A DNA stretch of 64,000 nt from CAVUCE01 sp963739985 (GTDB lineage: Bacteria; Bacteroidota; Ignavibacteria; Ignavibacteriales; Ignavibacteriaceae): positions 186,001 through 250,000 of the forward strand of contig CAVUCE010000022.1 in assembly GCA_963739985.1 (NCBI GenBank). Reading direction: 5' to 3'. The translations under genes and the position numbers were made by a program. This document shows positions 47,158 through 57,196 of this stretch, piece after piece. The notes beneath the pieces were generated by a model, which was given only the letters and a program-made list of their open reading frames with translations, did not search any database and was not told where the DNA came from. Position 1 is the first letter of the stretch, and every line of letters begins with the position of its first letter.

Positions 47158-48020
47158 ATTACTTCTTCAAATTTATTATGTATAACTTCTTTATTATTTT
47201 TAACCGCTTGAATTTCTGCAACTACACTTAACGCTATTTCTTCCGGAGATTCGCCACCGATATTAAGTCCGATCGGAGCATATAGATTTGTAAATTTATA
47301 ACCGGGGAATTTATCTTTAAGCTCTCGAACAATCGTATTAATTTTTCTTTTAGATCCTATCAAACCGATATAAGGCAAATTGGAATAATTAGAATATATA
47401 AATTCCAGAACTTTCAAATCGTTAATATGATTTTTAGTTACTATTACTATAAATGAATTTTTTGAAATTGTGACTTCATCTTTTTTGACATTACCAAGAT
47501 CGTCAAAATCATACTTTAGTTTAAAATCACAATAAGAATTATCGAGTGAATCAAGTTCAGTTTTTCTATCATCTATTACGGTGACGGAAAATTTCATAAG
47601 CTTTGCAAATTTGCCAACTGCTTTACCTACATGTCCGGCGCCAAATATGATAATAGATTTTGGGACGTTAAAAATTTCATACAATAGCTTTATTTCTCCC
47701 CCGCAAAGTGCATTAATGTGAATCATTCCATTATTTTGAGGAAATGAATTCTTACTTAATTGATCTTTTGAAGTTTCATTTAAACTAATTGTTTCTATAT
47801 AACTAATTTTATTTGAATTTAATAACTCAATAGATTTTTGGATTGCGTGGAATTCTACTTCTCCGCCGCCAATTGTACCTTTAATTTTTTCATTTTGATC
47901 AACGAGCATTTTAAATCCAATTTTACCTGGCGTACTTCCAATAGAATCAATGATTGTTACTAAAACAAAGGCTATACTAGATTTAAATTTTAGTTCTATT
48001 TCCGAAATAAGATTAACCAT
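47154..48020 (-). CDS. xdhC: XdhC/CoxI family molybdenum hydroxylase maturation factor
   Basis: 288 residues: the XdhC_CoxI N-terminal domain (VTIIDSIGSTPGKIGFKMLV and GTIGGGEVEFHAI) and the C-terminal Rossmann domain (IIFGAGHVGKAVGKFAKLM, then IGLIGSKRKIN and NIGGESPEEIALSVVAEI). XdhC binds molybdopterin cofactor, allows its sulfuration and passes it into xanthine/aldehyde dehydrogenases. The client is most likely the Tat-exported hydroxylase at 34.7-38.6 kb. It is preceded by the MocA-like gene and overlaps the MoaD-like gene. Confidence 0.9.
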   Translation of the reverse strand: MVNLISEIELKFKSSIAFVLVTIIDSIGSTPGKIGFKMLVDQNEKIKGTIGGGEVEFHAIQKSIELLNSNKISYIETISLNETSKDQLSKNSFPQNNGMIHINALCGGEIKLLYEIFNVPKSIIIFGAGHVGKAVGKFAKLMKFSVTVIDDRKTELDSLDNSYCDFKLKYDFDDLGNVKKDEVTISKNSFIVIVTKNHINDLKVLEFIYSNYSNLPYIGLIGSKRKINTIVRELKDKFPGYKFTNLYAPIGLNIGGESPEEIALSVVAEIQAVKNNKEVIHNKFEEVI

Positions 48021-48066
48021 TAAACGTCTATTAATTCAATTATATAATATGAGCTGGTTTAATTAT

Positions 48067-48738
48067 TTATTTATCTAATGATATTAAATATTTATCAGCT
48101 TTATTTAGGTCACTTTTTACATCCAGATCAAAAATAATTCCTTTATCGTCTACATAACAATAATTTTTTTTGAAATTATTGATTACCTCTCTAAGGTTCG
48201 AATTTTGGTCGGCTCTAATTGCAAATGTTGCAACCTTTCTGCTTATAAGTAGCGGATGTCCTTTTCGCAATTTCGCTTTACCCAAATAGACTTCAGGAAT
48301 TTGTAAGGTTATTGGTATTAAAACATCTTTATCTACAGACCGATTGAAAATATTGACCAATTTTTTAAATGTTTCTTTCTTAACAAAAGGTATATCACCA
48401 GGCATTATAAATACTCCGGAGGCATATTCATCAACACTAATTAAACCTTTTTGAACAGATGTAAACATACCATTCATGAAATATTTATTATCAATTACGA
48501 CAATCTTTTTAACTTCTCTATCACTTAAATAATCAAATTCATAAATCAGTTCTAATAGTTTATTAAAATTAAATCCGCCAACAACAATAACTTTGTGACA
48601 ATATTCCAACATAGGTTTAATAGTGCGGATTATAATGGGCTCATGTTCTAAGACAATTTTAGGTTTCCAATCTTTCATCCTTGATGAATAACCAGCAGCT
48701 AAAACTACTCCGTTATATTTTTTTTTGATTTTACTCAT
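48067..48738 (-). CDS. mocA: MocA-like molybdenum cofactor cytidylyltransferase
   Basis: 223 residues with the nucleotidyltransferase signature VVLAAGYSSRMKDWKP (residues 11-26) and a metal-site PGDIPFV near 115. In this family MocA adds CMP to molybdopterin to make the cytosine dinucleotide used by aldehyde-oxidoreductase-type enzymes, while MobA adds GMP. The SSRM-K signature and its place beside xdhC favour MocA. First gene of the three-gene accessory operon. PaoABC-type enzymes use the cytosine dinucleotide cofactor, so this fits the hydroxylase operon. Confidence 0.82.
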   Translation of the reverse strand: MSKIKKKYNGVVLAAGYSSRMKDWKPKIVLEHEPIIIRTIKPMLEYCHKVIVVGGFNFNKLLELIYEFDYLSDREVKKIVVIDNKYFMNGMFTSVQKGLISVDEYASGVFIMPGDIPFVKKETFKKLVNIFNRSVDKDVLIPITLQIPEVYLGKAKLRKGHPLLISRKVATFAIRADQNSNLREVINNFKKNYCYVDDKGIIFDLDVKSDLNKADKYLISLDK

Positions 48739-49135
48739 TATTATTCACAAAATCGTTATTACGAACATGATTATTTAGATACAATGCTTAACGATATAAA
48801 TTATTTATTTGAGGAATTCAATAAAAAAAGGTGATAGTCTTTACCGTATAATTGTTAAAATTCATGTTTAACAAATTGGACTAAGTTTTTGTGAACCCCT
48901 GAAGTCAGAATTGAAATCCCCGTTTTTGAATTTTGTTCAACAAAGATAGATAAACACCTCTTAAGGTATTGAAAAATAATTTAAATGTGTAATCGAAAAT
49001 TATTTTTAATGATCATTAGGAATAATGTTATAGCTTGTTTAATCATTTTTTATGAAATTGAATTATCAAAAAAGGATTTTTGGGGGAGATCGCATATCAG
49101 TAAAATCCCTTAACAATAACAAATAAATATTTTAT
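48739..49135. other. Divergent spacer between mocA and the carbamate-kinase-like gene
   Basis: Nearly 400 AT-rich bases with two divergent promoters implied. No credible frame. I do not see the secondary structure of a molybdenum cofactor riboswitch, though this is hard to exclude by eye. Confidence 0.45.
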
Positions 49136-50233
49136 ATGAAACGACTTAAGTTAATTGCATTAGGCGGTAATGAAGTTTCACCGGTTGGGAATATAAATCC
49201 ATCAACCGGGAAATTAACAATTCCTGATATTTCCGAACAATGGCATAGAACCGCCGAAACATGTAAAATCATGGCAAAGATAATAAAACAAAACCCAAAA
49301 GATTATTTTGTTATCACTCATGGTAATGGCCCCCAAATAGGCGATTTAATTCTAAATTCAACAAAACGTTCGACAACCAGAAACAACATTCCATTAGATA
49401 TTTGTGATGCTGATACTCAGGGTTCGATAGGATATATGTTGGCTCAATTAACCAATGCACTACAAATTATAGGGATAAATAAATTAGCCGCGGAAACAGT
49501 TACGAGAGTTGTTGTAGATATAAATGATAAGGCATTTAATAAACCGACAAAATTTATAGGTCGTGCTTACAATAAAGAAGAAGTGCTTGAACAAAACAAA
49601 AATAAGAGCCAAAATTTTAAAGTTTATAAAAAAGATGATAAAGGGAATGAACTTTGGAGATGGGTTGTTCCCTCTCCGGTTCCGATAGATATTATTGAGT
49701 TTGCAATTATTGAATCAAATTTAGTAAACGGTATAATTCCAATAGCTGTTGGAGGCGGTGGCATTCCAGTTGTCGAAGTTAAACCGGAAATTAAAGATGG
49801 AAATGAAATCTATAAAAGTGATTATGGATTCATTTATAAACGTAAATTTTATAATAATTCAGAACCGGCAAAAATCTATAAAGGCGTAGAAGCAGTAGTT
49901 GACAAAGATCTTGCTACAGCTTTATTAGGAATAAAATTAATTAATAGCGCAAAACTGAGAGATGAAAAGTTAGAAGCTGAATTAATAATTCTTACAAATG
50001 TAGATTGTGTAAAATTACATTATCAACAGAAGGACCAAACAGATTTAAAATTTTTAAGTTTAAAACAAGTGAAAGAGCTTTACGGAAAGGGGGAATTCCC
50101 CGATGGTAGCATGGGACCAAAAATTAAAGCTTCCATAAATTTTTTAGAAAATGGGGGGCAAAGAGTTTTCATTACTAAATCAGAGTTATTGGAACAGACT
50201 TTGCAAGGTTTATCGGGAACAAGAATAGAATAA
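49136..50233 (+). CDS. Carbamate kinase-like amino acid kinase
   Basis: 365 residues, somewhat longer than the usual 310, with the extra length in the middle. Family motifs are IALGGNEVSP at the start, VITHGNGPQIGDL (about 60), PSPVPIDIIEF and IPIAVGGGGIPV (about 200), and VVDKDLATALLG. The protein is an ArcC/YqeA-type kinase that would transfer phosphate between carbamoyl phosphate and ADP. In E. coli such a gene lies in the purine-catabolism region with xdh and ygf genes, and here it is divergent from mocA-xdhC. A link to nitrogen-heterocycle breakdown is therefore possible. No ureidohydrolase or arginine deiminase genes are nearby. Confidence 0.82.
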   Translation: MKRLKLIALGGNEVSPVGNINPSTGKLTIPDISEQWHRTAETCKIMAKIIKQNPKDYFVITHGNGPQIGDLILNSTKRSTTRNNIPLDICDADTQGSIGYMLAQLTNALQIIGINKLAAETVTRVVVDINDKAFNKPTKFIGRAYNKEEVLEQNKNKSQNFKVYKKDDKGNELWRWVVPSPVPIDIIEFAIIESNLVNGIIPIAVGGGGIPVVEVKPEIKDGNEIYKSDYGFIYKRKFYNNSEPAKIYKGVEAVVDKDLATALLGIKLINSAKLRDEKLEAELIILTNVDCVKLHYQQKDQTDLKFLSLKQVKELYGKGEFPDGSMGPKIKASINFLENGGQRVFITKSELLEQTLQGLSGTRIE

Positions 50234-50267
50234 ACATTTTTAGAACTTAAACTAAAGTTGAGAAAAT

Positions 50268-50777
50268 ATGGAAACTTTAAAAGCAATTAAAACGCGAAGA
50301 AGTATAAGAAATTACACTGACGATAATATCGACGCAAAAAAAATTGAACTATTATTAGAAGCGGCTATGATGGCTCCTTCTGCCTTTGATAAACGATCTT
50401 GGCAGTTCCTGGTATTAAACGAGTCTAAAATATTAAAAGGATTAATTACCGCAATACCACATGCCGAAATGTTAGAAAAGGCTGCAGCTGCAATTTTGGT
50501 TTGCGGTGATAAAAACTTGGAAGAAAGTAATGGACTGATGATTCAAAATTGTTCCGCAGCGATACAAAACATTTTACTTGCCGCACATGATATCAATCTG
50601 GGTGCTGTTTGGGTTGGGATTTATCCATTCGAAGAGATTGTTATGAATACGCAAAAATTTTTCAAATTGCCCGATTCAGTTTTACCTGTTGCTCTTGTTG
50701 TTTTGGGTTATCCGGCTGAATCTCATGAATCAATTTCAAGATATGATTCTACTAAAGTTCACTATAACAAATGGTAA
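50268..50777 (+). CDS. Nitroreductase family flavoprotein
   Basis: 169 residues. The N-terminal TRRSIRNYTDDNID and LLEAAMMAPSAFDKRSWQF are the FMN-binding pattern of the family, followed by the central GAVWVGIYP and LPVALVVLGYPAE near the C-terminus. It would use NAD(P)H and FMN to reduce a nitro compound, quinone or similar; the true substrate is unknown. It follows the carbamate-kinase-like gene by 35 bp and is probably in the same operon. Confidence 0.85.
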   Translation: METLKAIKTRRSIRNYTDDNIDAKKIELLLEAAMMAPSAFDKRSWQFLVLNESKILKGLITAIPHAEMLEKAAAAILVCGDKNLEESNGLMIQNCSAAIQNILLAAHDINLGAVWVGIYPFEEIVMNTQKFFKLPDSVLPVALVVLGYPAESHESISRYDSTKVHYNKW

Positions 50778-50785
50778 AACAAAAG

Positions 50786-50806
50786 GCTGTTCATCAAAAG
50801 AACAGC
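50786..50806. terminator. Probable bidirectional terminator
   Basis: GCTGTTC (50786-50792) pairs with GAACAGC (50800-50806). The T-run is short, but the hairpin sits exactly between the convergent nitroreductase gene and the small membrane-peptide gene. Confidence 0.6.
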
Positions 50807-50834
50807 TTCAACTTTTAATTATCTGATATTCTCT

Positions 50835-50966
50835 TTAAAATGAGAAGAAGATCATAGAAAGTACAATATAGAAAGTATAAAGTATAACCCATCCGAAGGT
50901 AATTAATACCATAAAAAATATTATTTCATACTCTTCGAAAAACGATTTTAGCTTTAGCCAAGTCAT
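50835..50966 (-). CDS. 43-residue membrane peptide, unannotated size class
   Basis: ATG at 50966 with AAAAGGGAGCAGAG before it, a strong ribosome site at normal spacing, and TAA at 50835-50837. The product starts with a basic amphipathic stretch (MTWLKLKSFFEEYE) and continues as a long hydrophobic helix (IIFFMVLITFGWVILYTFYI) to the end. No family recognised. The good ribosome site, the terminator hairpin following the stop and the clean membrane-peptide plan make it a likely real small gene. Confidence 0.65.
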   Translation of the reverse strand: MTWLKLKSFFEEYEIIFFMVLITFGWVILYTFYIVLSMIFFSF

Positions 50967-51256
50967 CTCTGCTCCCTTTTACTTGTTAAAACAATTTTTT
51001 CAGAAGCCCCCTATTGCATATTTAATTGCAATATATATACCATTTAAATTGTTTAATAATTAGCAAGGAATTGTATATTAATTCAACATTTTTTGCACAA
51101 TTGATAAGTTCAAAATAAAATTTCCTAATTATTAGAATAATAAGACAAAGTTATCTTTGTCAATTATACAAAATAATTGTTTAAAATGTGTTTTCTCAAT
51201 TTGAGCAATTAACTATTTTAAGCTTATTATTTTTCAAATCTTCCGGAGTATACATA
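50967..51256. other. Divergent promoter region
   Basis: About 290 AT-rich bases between the small membrane-peptide gene (left, minus) and the tricorn-like protease gene (right, plus). No gene or hairpin seen. Confidence 0.45.
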
Positions 51257-54200
51257 ATGAAAAAGTTCTATGCCCTATTTTTATCTGTCTTTTTTATGTG
51301 CAGTTATATCTATGCAGCACAGATCGGCAGATTCATGCAAGATCCCTCAATCCATCAAAACAAAATAGTTTTTACTTATGAAGGTGACTTGTGGATTGTA
51401 AATTCCAACGGCGGCGTTGCTCAAAGATTAACTTCTTTTCCAGGCGATGAAACCAATGCTAGATTTTCACCCGATGGCAAATCGATTGCATTCTCAGCTA
51501 GTTATGATGGCGAAAGATCTGTCTATATCATTCCATCTGAAGGCGGTGTTCCAAAAAGAATTACTTATAACCCGGGAGGCGCAACATCTGTAACATGGAC
51601 CCCGGATGGAAAGAAAGTTGTCTTCAAATCTTATTTTGAAAATTATATTATGCGGGATCCTAATCTTTATTTTACAGAAGCTGATGGTTCGGCTCCGGAA
51701 AGGTTTCCTTTAGATAGAGGCGTTGATTGTAGTTTCTCTCCTGATGGGAATAAAATAGTTTATGTTCGTAAAGGACGTGAAGATTATTACTGGAAAAGAT
51801 ATAAAGGCGGGTGGCATACCGATATCTGGATGTATGATTTCTCAAACAATAAGTTTACTCCCATTTCGGACTATGTAGGTAATAATTCCTATCCAATGTG
51901 GATTGGAGAAAATACCATGTACTTTGTTTCGGATCAAACAAACGGTATTTCAAATTTGTACAAAGAAGATTTATCTACAAAAGAAATAAAAGAATTAACA
52001 AATTATTCAGATGTTGATGTAATGTACCCGTCAAATGATAAAACTCAAATAGTTTATTTGCATGATGGTTACTTAAATATTTTCAATACTGTGGATGGAA
52101 GTAATAAACAAATCTCAGTAACAATTCCTTCTGATAAATGGGAATTGCGAGAGAGAGTGATTAATCCTAAAGATTATATTCATTACGCAAGAATATCTAA
52201 CGATGGAAAAAACTTAGCGATTGAAGCTCGCGGTGATATTTTTAATGTTCCGACCGGTAAAGGATCAATTCTAAATCTTTCAAACACTCCGGGAACTCGA
52301 GAAATGTATCCGCAAATTTCTCCGGATGGAAAATGGATTGCATTTTTCTCCGATAAGTCGGGCGAATATGAAATTTACTTGCAAAAAGTTGACGGCGGAA
52401 AATGGATCCAGTTAACCAGTTCACTAAATCGGACAAATTACCACTTAGTTTGGTCTCCGGACAGTAAAAAGATTTTATTCGGTAACAGAGATTTCGAGAT
52501 TTTCTACCTCGATATAGATTCAAAAAAAATAACCAAGATTGATAATTCGAACCAATTAAAAAATGATGAGTTTTATTGGGAAGAAAGTGATTACAACTGG
52601 TCTCCTGATAGTAAATGGATCTGTTATAGTTTTGCTCAATACAATAAGAACAATCAAATATTTTTGTACAATATTGAAACCGGGAAGAAATATCCAATCA
52701 CAGATGATTTTTTTGATAATATAAATCCGACATTTGATGCTAACGGAAAATACCTTTATTACTTATCAAGCAGAAATTTTAATTTACAAATGGATTTTTA
52801 TGAAGATGATCATGTAATTTCTGATCCGCAAAAGATAATGGTTGTACAATTACAGGATGGATTAAAACCTCCTTTTGCAGAAACGGTTGAAAAAGATGAG
52901 CCTAAAGCCTCAAGCGATTTTAAGATTGATATTGATGGAATCAAATTACGAACTTATCCCCTTCCGGTTGCATCCGGAAATTATTTTTACCTTAAAGCCG
53001 GCAATGATAGAGTCGCATGGTGTTCGGTTCCTAAATTTACAGAAGATGAATATGAAGAGATATTTCATCCAAAAGGTAAAACAAAATGGGACCTGCACAT
53101 TTTTGATATGAATGATCACAAAGAAGTTACACTTGATGAAAAGATTAAAAACTTCTCAACATCTCAGAATGGTGATTATCTTGAAATCCAAAGAAAAAAA
53201 GATATTTACACAACAAGCTGGAATGATGCTTATAAAACGAAAAAGATTGGCGATTCAGTAAGCTTTGAAGGCATGTCTTATACAATAAATCCGGAAAAAG
53301 AATGGGTACAAATTTTTAATGATACATGGAGATGGTACAGAGATTTCTTTTTTGATCCAAATATGTTTGGATTAGATTGGAAAGCAATTGGTGAAAGATA
53401 TAAATCTTACATCCCTTATATAACCTCACGTCAGCAATTAAACTGGGTTCTATCTCAAATGGTTGGTGAACTCAGTGTTTCCCATACATATATTTATGGT
53501 GGCGATATGGGTCCGGCTGACCCTCCAAAATCTGAGGTATACACTGGTTGGCTCGGCGCTGATTTAGTTCCGGATAAATCGAGCGGATTTTATAAGTTTG
53601 ATAAAATATACGGGCCAACTGAATATAATCTATCTTTAAAAGCTCCATTGGCAAGACCCGATATAAATCTTCACGAAGGAGATTATCTTATTGCAATAAA
53701 CGGGCATGAATTAAAAGCACCACAAGATTATTTCAAATTTTTACAAGTTACAAAAGGACAAAAAGTTGAAATAACTGTTAACAATAAGCCAAGTGCAAAC
53801 GGAGCAAAAACCTACAATGTAGAGCCCATTAAAAATAGTTCTAAATTAAGATATTTTAATTGGCTTACTCATAACATTAATAAAGTACTGAAGGAGAGCA
53901 ACGGAGAACTTGGTTATATGCATATAAATGCAATGAATGCAGGCGGTATTGGCGAGTTCGATAAATTTTGGAGAGCCTTCCGTTATAAAAAAGGAATTAT
54001 TATTGATATGAGAAGAAATTCCGGCGGATGGACAGAGTACTTTTTAATTGATAAACTTGAACGCAAAATGGTCGCTCACAATGTTCTAAACGGAATGGTT
54101 CCTTTTAGATATCCCGGTTCAACATCAACGGGAAAATATGTTGTTATTTCAAACGAATATAATGGCTCGGATGGTGAAGCATTTATAAAAGACTTTAAAG

Positions 54201-54508
54201 CGAACAATCTTGGAACTGTTGTCGGCGTGCCTTCTTGGGGCGGATTAACAGGAATAATAAATGGCGAAACAACTATTGATAACGGCCATGTTGAGCAATC
54301 TAATAACGGATTTTATGGTAAAGAAGACAAATGGTGGATTGAAAATCACGGCGCTGATCCGGATATTTATTTAGATAATGATCCGGCATCTGTGATGCAG
54401 GGAAAAGATCCTCAGCTAGAAGAAGCTATCAAAACAGCTCTCAAACAAATTAAAGAAAATCCATATACTTTTCCCAAACATCCACCTTACCCTGTTAAAT
54501 CCAAATAA
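51257..54508 (+). CDS. Tricorn/TolB-like S41 family protease
   Basis: I choose the ATG at 51257, with CCGGAG before it and a signal peptide directly after (MKKFYALFLSVFFMCSYIYAAQ), over an in-frame start 23 codons upstream. The protein has 1083 residues. The N-terminal half is two sets of PD40/TolB beta-propeller repeats (FSPDGKSIAFSASYDG, WTPDGKKVVFKS, ISPDGKWIAFFSDKSG). Then come the tricorn C1 region, a PDZ domain (about 780-870) and an S41 protease domain with the serine in NGSDGEAF (near 971) and GVPSWGGLTG after it. The family trims peptides; with a signal peptide this one works in the periplasm or outside. Confidence 0.9.
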   Translation: MKKFYALFLSVFFMCSYIYAAQIGRFMQDPSIHQNKIVFTYEGDLWIVNSNGGVAQRLTSFPGDETNARFSPDGKSIAFSASYDGERSVYIIPSEGGVPKRITYNPGGATSVTWTPDGKKVVFKSYFENYIMRDPNLYFTEADGSAPERFPLDRGVDCSFSPDGNKIVYVRKGREDYYWKRYKGGWHTDIWMYDFSNNKFTPISDYVGNNSYPMWIGENTMYFVSDQTNGISNLYKEDLSTKEIKELTNYSDVDVMYPSNDKTQIVYLHDGYLNIFNTVDGSNKQISVTIPSDKWELRERVINPKDYIHYARISNDGKNLAIEARGDIFNVPTGKGSILNLSNTPGTREMYPQISPDGKWIAFFSDKSGEYEIYLQKVDGGKWIQLTSSLNRTNYHLVWSPDSKKILFGNRDFEIFYLDIDSKKITKIDNSNQLKNDEFYWEESDYNWSPDSKWICYSFAQYNKNNQIFLYNIETGKKYPITDDFFDNINPTFDANGKYLYYLSSRNFNLQMDFYEDDHVISDPQKIMVVQLQDGLKPPFAETVEKDEPKASSDFKIDIDGIKLRTYPLPVASGNYFYLKAGNDRVAWCSVPKFTEDEYEEIFHPKGKTKWDLHIFDMNDHKEVTLDEKIKNFSTSQNGDYLEIQRKKDIYTTSWNDAYKTKKIGDSVSFEGMSYTINPEKEWVQIFNDTWRWYRDFFFDPNMFGLDWKAIGERYKSYIPYITSRQQLNWVLSQMVGELSVSHTYIYGGDMGPADPPKSEVYTGWLGADLVPDKSSGFYKFDKIYGPTEYNLSLKAPLARPDINLHEGDYLIAINGHELKAPQDYFKFLQVTKGQKVEITVNNKPSANGAKTYNVEPIKNSSKLRYFNWLTHNINKVLKESNGELGYMHINAMNAGGIGEFDKFWRAFRYKKGIIIDMRRNSGGWTEYFLIDKLERKMVAHNVLNGMVPFRYPGSTSTGKYVVISNEYNGSDGEAFIKDFKANNLGTVVGVPSWGGLTGIINGETTIDNGHVEQSNNGFYGKEDKWWIENHGADPDIYLDNDPASVMQGKDPQLEEAIKTALKQIKENPYTFPKHPPYPVKSK

Positions 54509-54521
54509 TTCTATTCATTTT

Positions 54522-54549
54522 AAAGCCGGTTCAATTACGAATCGGCTTT
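54522..54549. terminator. Terminator overlapping the end of the kinase gene
   Basis: AAAGCCGGTTC (54522-54532) pairs with GAATCGGCTTT (54539-54549), with one G-T pair and a 6-base loop, followed by T-rich sequence. It serves the plus-strand protease gene and overlaps the last codons of the convergent kinase gene. Confidence 0.8.
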
Positions 54550-57179
54550 TTACTTTTTCTAAAACTAATCGTAAATGTTGAACCTACACCTTTTGAACTT
54601 TGCACAGAAATATTTGCATCAATTAAATCTGCATAATTTTTTACCAATGCTAAGCCTAACCCATTACCTTCAAATTTTCGAGAATACCCGCCTTCCTCTT
54701 GTGAAAATGGCGAAAATAAATTAGGTAAATAATTGCTTGCAATCCCAATGCCTGTATCAATAATATCTATATAAACACGGTCCGATATTTCGTATATTTT
54801 TATTTCTACATGTCCTTCGTGTGTATACTTAATCGCATTATCAATTAAGTTTTGTAAAATTTGACTAATTATATAATTATCTGATTCAATGATTGAATTT
54901 TTTATAGAATTATTATAACGTAAATCTATATTTCTAGAGCTTGCAACACTTCTGAATTCAGATAATAGTTGGGTTGTAATTTCATCAAGATTAACTCTTT
55001 CAATATGAACGTCTACAAGACCTGTTTGCGCCATGGAAACATTTAGAATTAAATCGATAGTTCTCAGTAATCTTTTACCTGCAGAATCCATCGAATTAAA
55101 TATTGAGACACGCTCAGGTTTCACTTTATCTTTCAATTCATCTTCTAAAAGAGAATTGTAGCTTAAAATTACGTTTAATGGAGTTCTAATTTCATGAGAC
55201 ATTTGAGCAAGGAATTCAGATTTTAAACGATCCGATTCTTCGGCTTTATTTTTGGCAACTATCAACTCCTCCAAAACCTTTTTACGATCAGTATCGTCAA
55301 CCAAAATACCTCTAATACCAATTCTACCATCTTCGTCTAACATTTTGCTAGCGAATATCAAACATGGAAAACTTGTACCATTACTTCGTTTCGCTATAAA
55401 ATCCATTTCATTAATAAGTTCACCATCCTTAATGCGCCGGAAAAAACTGGCTAACCTTTTATGATCATCTTCATGGATTAGTTCATCAAATTTTAGTTTG
55501 TTTTTATCTAATTGTCCTTGAATCTTAAATGCGGAAATTCCCTCTTTATTTAAGAATAGTATATGGTTAAACGAATCTAATTCAAATATTGTTTGAGGTA
55601 AAAGATCAGTTAGCTCTTTGAATTTTCTTTCACTTTTTTTAAGTGCTTTGCTATCATTAATCTGATTAGAAATGTCTAAAGCAAAACCTAATAATCCGAT
55701 TATGTCACCGGAAATATTTTGCCAAGGAATAATACGATTATCATAATATCTACCTTCAACCTTTGCTATTAATGAAAGTGTGTTTCCGCTTATTCCTTTA
55801 TCCAGAGCATCTTTTAAGCTTACTTTATTATCCAGTGCATCTTTAAGCAATATCATATTTTCGTATTCGAAAACAGATTTATTAAGCAGTACACTTGAAT
55901 CACGCCCTATAGATTCCAGTCCTTTGCCAATTACAAATTTAAACTTACCTTTTAAATCGATTGCATATAAAACAATTTGCAAATTGTTAACCAGAGTACT
56001 TACCCTGTTTTCAGATTCATGAAGATTTTCTTCGGCAAGTTTTTGGGCAGTTATATCTTCAAAAAGACCGATTGCATATTCCAAATCTCCATTTTCATCC
56101 CTTACCGAAGAAGCTGAAATATGCGCCCATTTAATCTGATTATTTTTAGTTACAAATCTTTTTTCAAGTTGAAAACTATCAACTATATTATCAGTTACCG
56201 CTTGAAGATATTTTTTACTGACCCTCCTATCATCAGGAAAAGTCAATTCAATTATATTTCTTCCCTTAATGTCTTCTTCGGTAAATTCTAAAAATTCTTG
56301 AAATGCTTTGTTGGTTCGGAGAATTGCGCCGTTGGAATCTACTGTTGCAATTCCAAGTAAAGAAGAATTATAAATACCTCTAAATCTCTCTTCCGATTTT
56401 CGTAAGCTTTCTTCAGCTAATTTTCTTTCACTTATATCTCTGGCGATTGCAACAACAACATCTTTACCAAAATAGCTGCCTTTATTAAGTCTAATTTCTT
56501 GAGGAAATATTTCATTGTTCATACGTTTACCCCAAAACTCAAAAAGTTGAGGTTCGCCGTAAAATGCCTTTTCTAATAAATCGTTAAGCAAATCGAAGTG
56601 GTTTTTTCCGGGAGCAGAAATTGCGATGGGTTTCTTACCAATTATAAAATCCTTGTCATACCCGTACATTTTTAATGCGCCGCTATTTATATCAATAAAA
56701 GTTCCATCTTTTTCTTGAACAAAAATACCATCAGAAACAGAATTAAATAATCCCCAAAAACTACTTTCAATTTCTTTTTGTGAACGCTCCGCTTCTTCTC
56801 GCTTTTCTACCTCTCTTTTTTCGTCAAGCGTTCTTTTAATAACGGGTAAGAGTTTATTCAACTTATCTTTTAAGACATAATCAGTAGCGCCTTTACGAAG
56901 TGCTTCAATTGCCAAATCTTCGCCAATATGCCCCGACACAAAAATGAATGGGATTTGTGGAAAGTTATTCCTGACGATAGATAATGCAGAAATTCCATCA
57001 AAACCCGGAAGCGAATAATCAGAAATAATTAGATCAACATTACCACTATCTAAATTAGAAATAAAAGAATCTTTACTCTTGCTTACTGTAAATTTACAGT
57101 CCGGGATTTCAACTAATATTTCGCGTTGAATTATCTCCGCGTCGAATTCATTATCTTCTAAATGTAAGATATTTATCAT
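54531..57179 (-). CDS. REC-PAS(x4)-histidine kinase hybrid
   Basis: 882 residues. An N-terminal receiver (1-120; acceptor Asp54 in IISDYSLPG, Lys in VLKDKL) is followed by four PAS domains (about 145-260, 270-385, 390-510 and 515-640; RDIS, EDIT and VDDT ends), then HisKA with H in SHEIRTPLNVIL (near 660) and an ATPase domain (NLIDNAIKYT, DTGIGI, GNGLGLALVK). The receiver at the front means the kinase can itself be a target of another kinase. It lies 17 bp downstream of an Rcp1-type receiver gene, forming a relay. Input is probably cytoplasmic. Confidence 0.9.
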   Translation of the reverse strand: MINILHLEDNEFDAEIIQREILVEIPDCKFTVSKSKDSFISNLDSGNVDLIISDYSLPGFDGISALSIVRNNFPQIPFIFVSGHIGEDLAIEALRKGATDYVLKDKLNKLLPVIKRTLDEKREVEKREEAERSQKEIESSFWGLFNSVSDGIFVQEKDGTFIDINSGALKMYGYDKDFIIGKKPIAISAPGKNHFDLLNDLLEKAFYGEPQLFEFWGKRMNNEIFPQEIRLNKGSYFGKDVVVAIARDISERKLAEESLRKSEERFRGIYNSSLLGIATVDSNGAILRTNKAFQEFLEFTEEDIKGRNIIELTFPDDRRVSKKYLQAVTDNIVDSFQLEKRFVTKNNQIKWAHISASSVRDENGDLEYAIGLFEDITAQKLAEENLHESENRVSTLVNNLQIVLYAIDLKGKFKFVIGKGLESIGRDSSVLLNKSVFEYENMILLKDALDNKVSLKDALDKGISGNTLSLIAKVEGRYYDNRIIPWQNISGDIIGLLGFALDISNQINDSKALKKSERKFKELTDLLPQTIFELDSFNHILFLNKEGISAFKIQGQLDKNKLKFDELIHEDDHKRLASFFRRIKDGELINEMDFIAKRSNGTSFPCLIFASKMLDEDGRIGIRGILVDDTDRKKVLEELIVAKNKAEESDRLKSEFLAQMSHEIRTPLNVILSYNSLLEDELKDKVKPERVSIFNSMDSAGKRLLRTIDLILNVSMAQTGLVDVHIERVNLDEITTQLLSEFRSVASSRNIDLRYNNSIKNSIIESDNYIISQILQNLIDNAIKYTHEGHVEIKIYEISDRVYIDIIDTGIGIASNYLPNLFSPFSQEEGGYSRKFEGNGLGLALVKNYADLIDANISVQSSKGVGSTFTISFRKSKKPIRN

Positions 57180-57196
57180 TTAAGTATAATTAAAAT

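Noticed and set aside
52242..52697. A 151-codon minus-strand frame
   Set aside because: Shadow of the tricorn-like protease repeats; no ribosome site.
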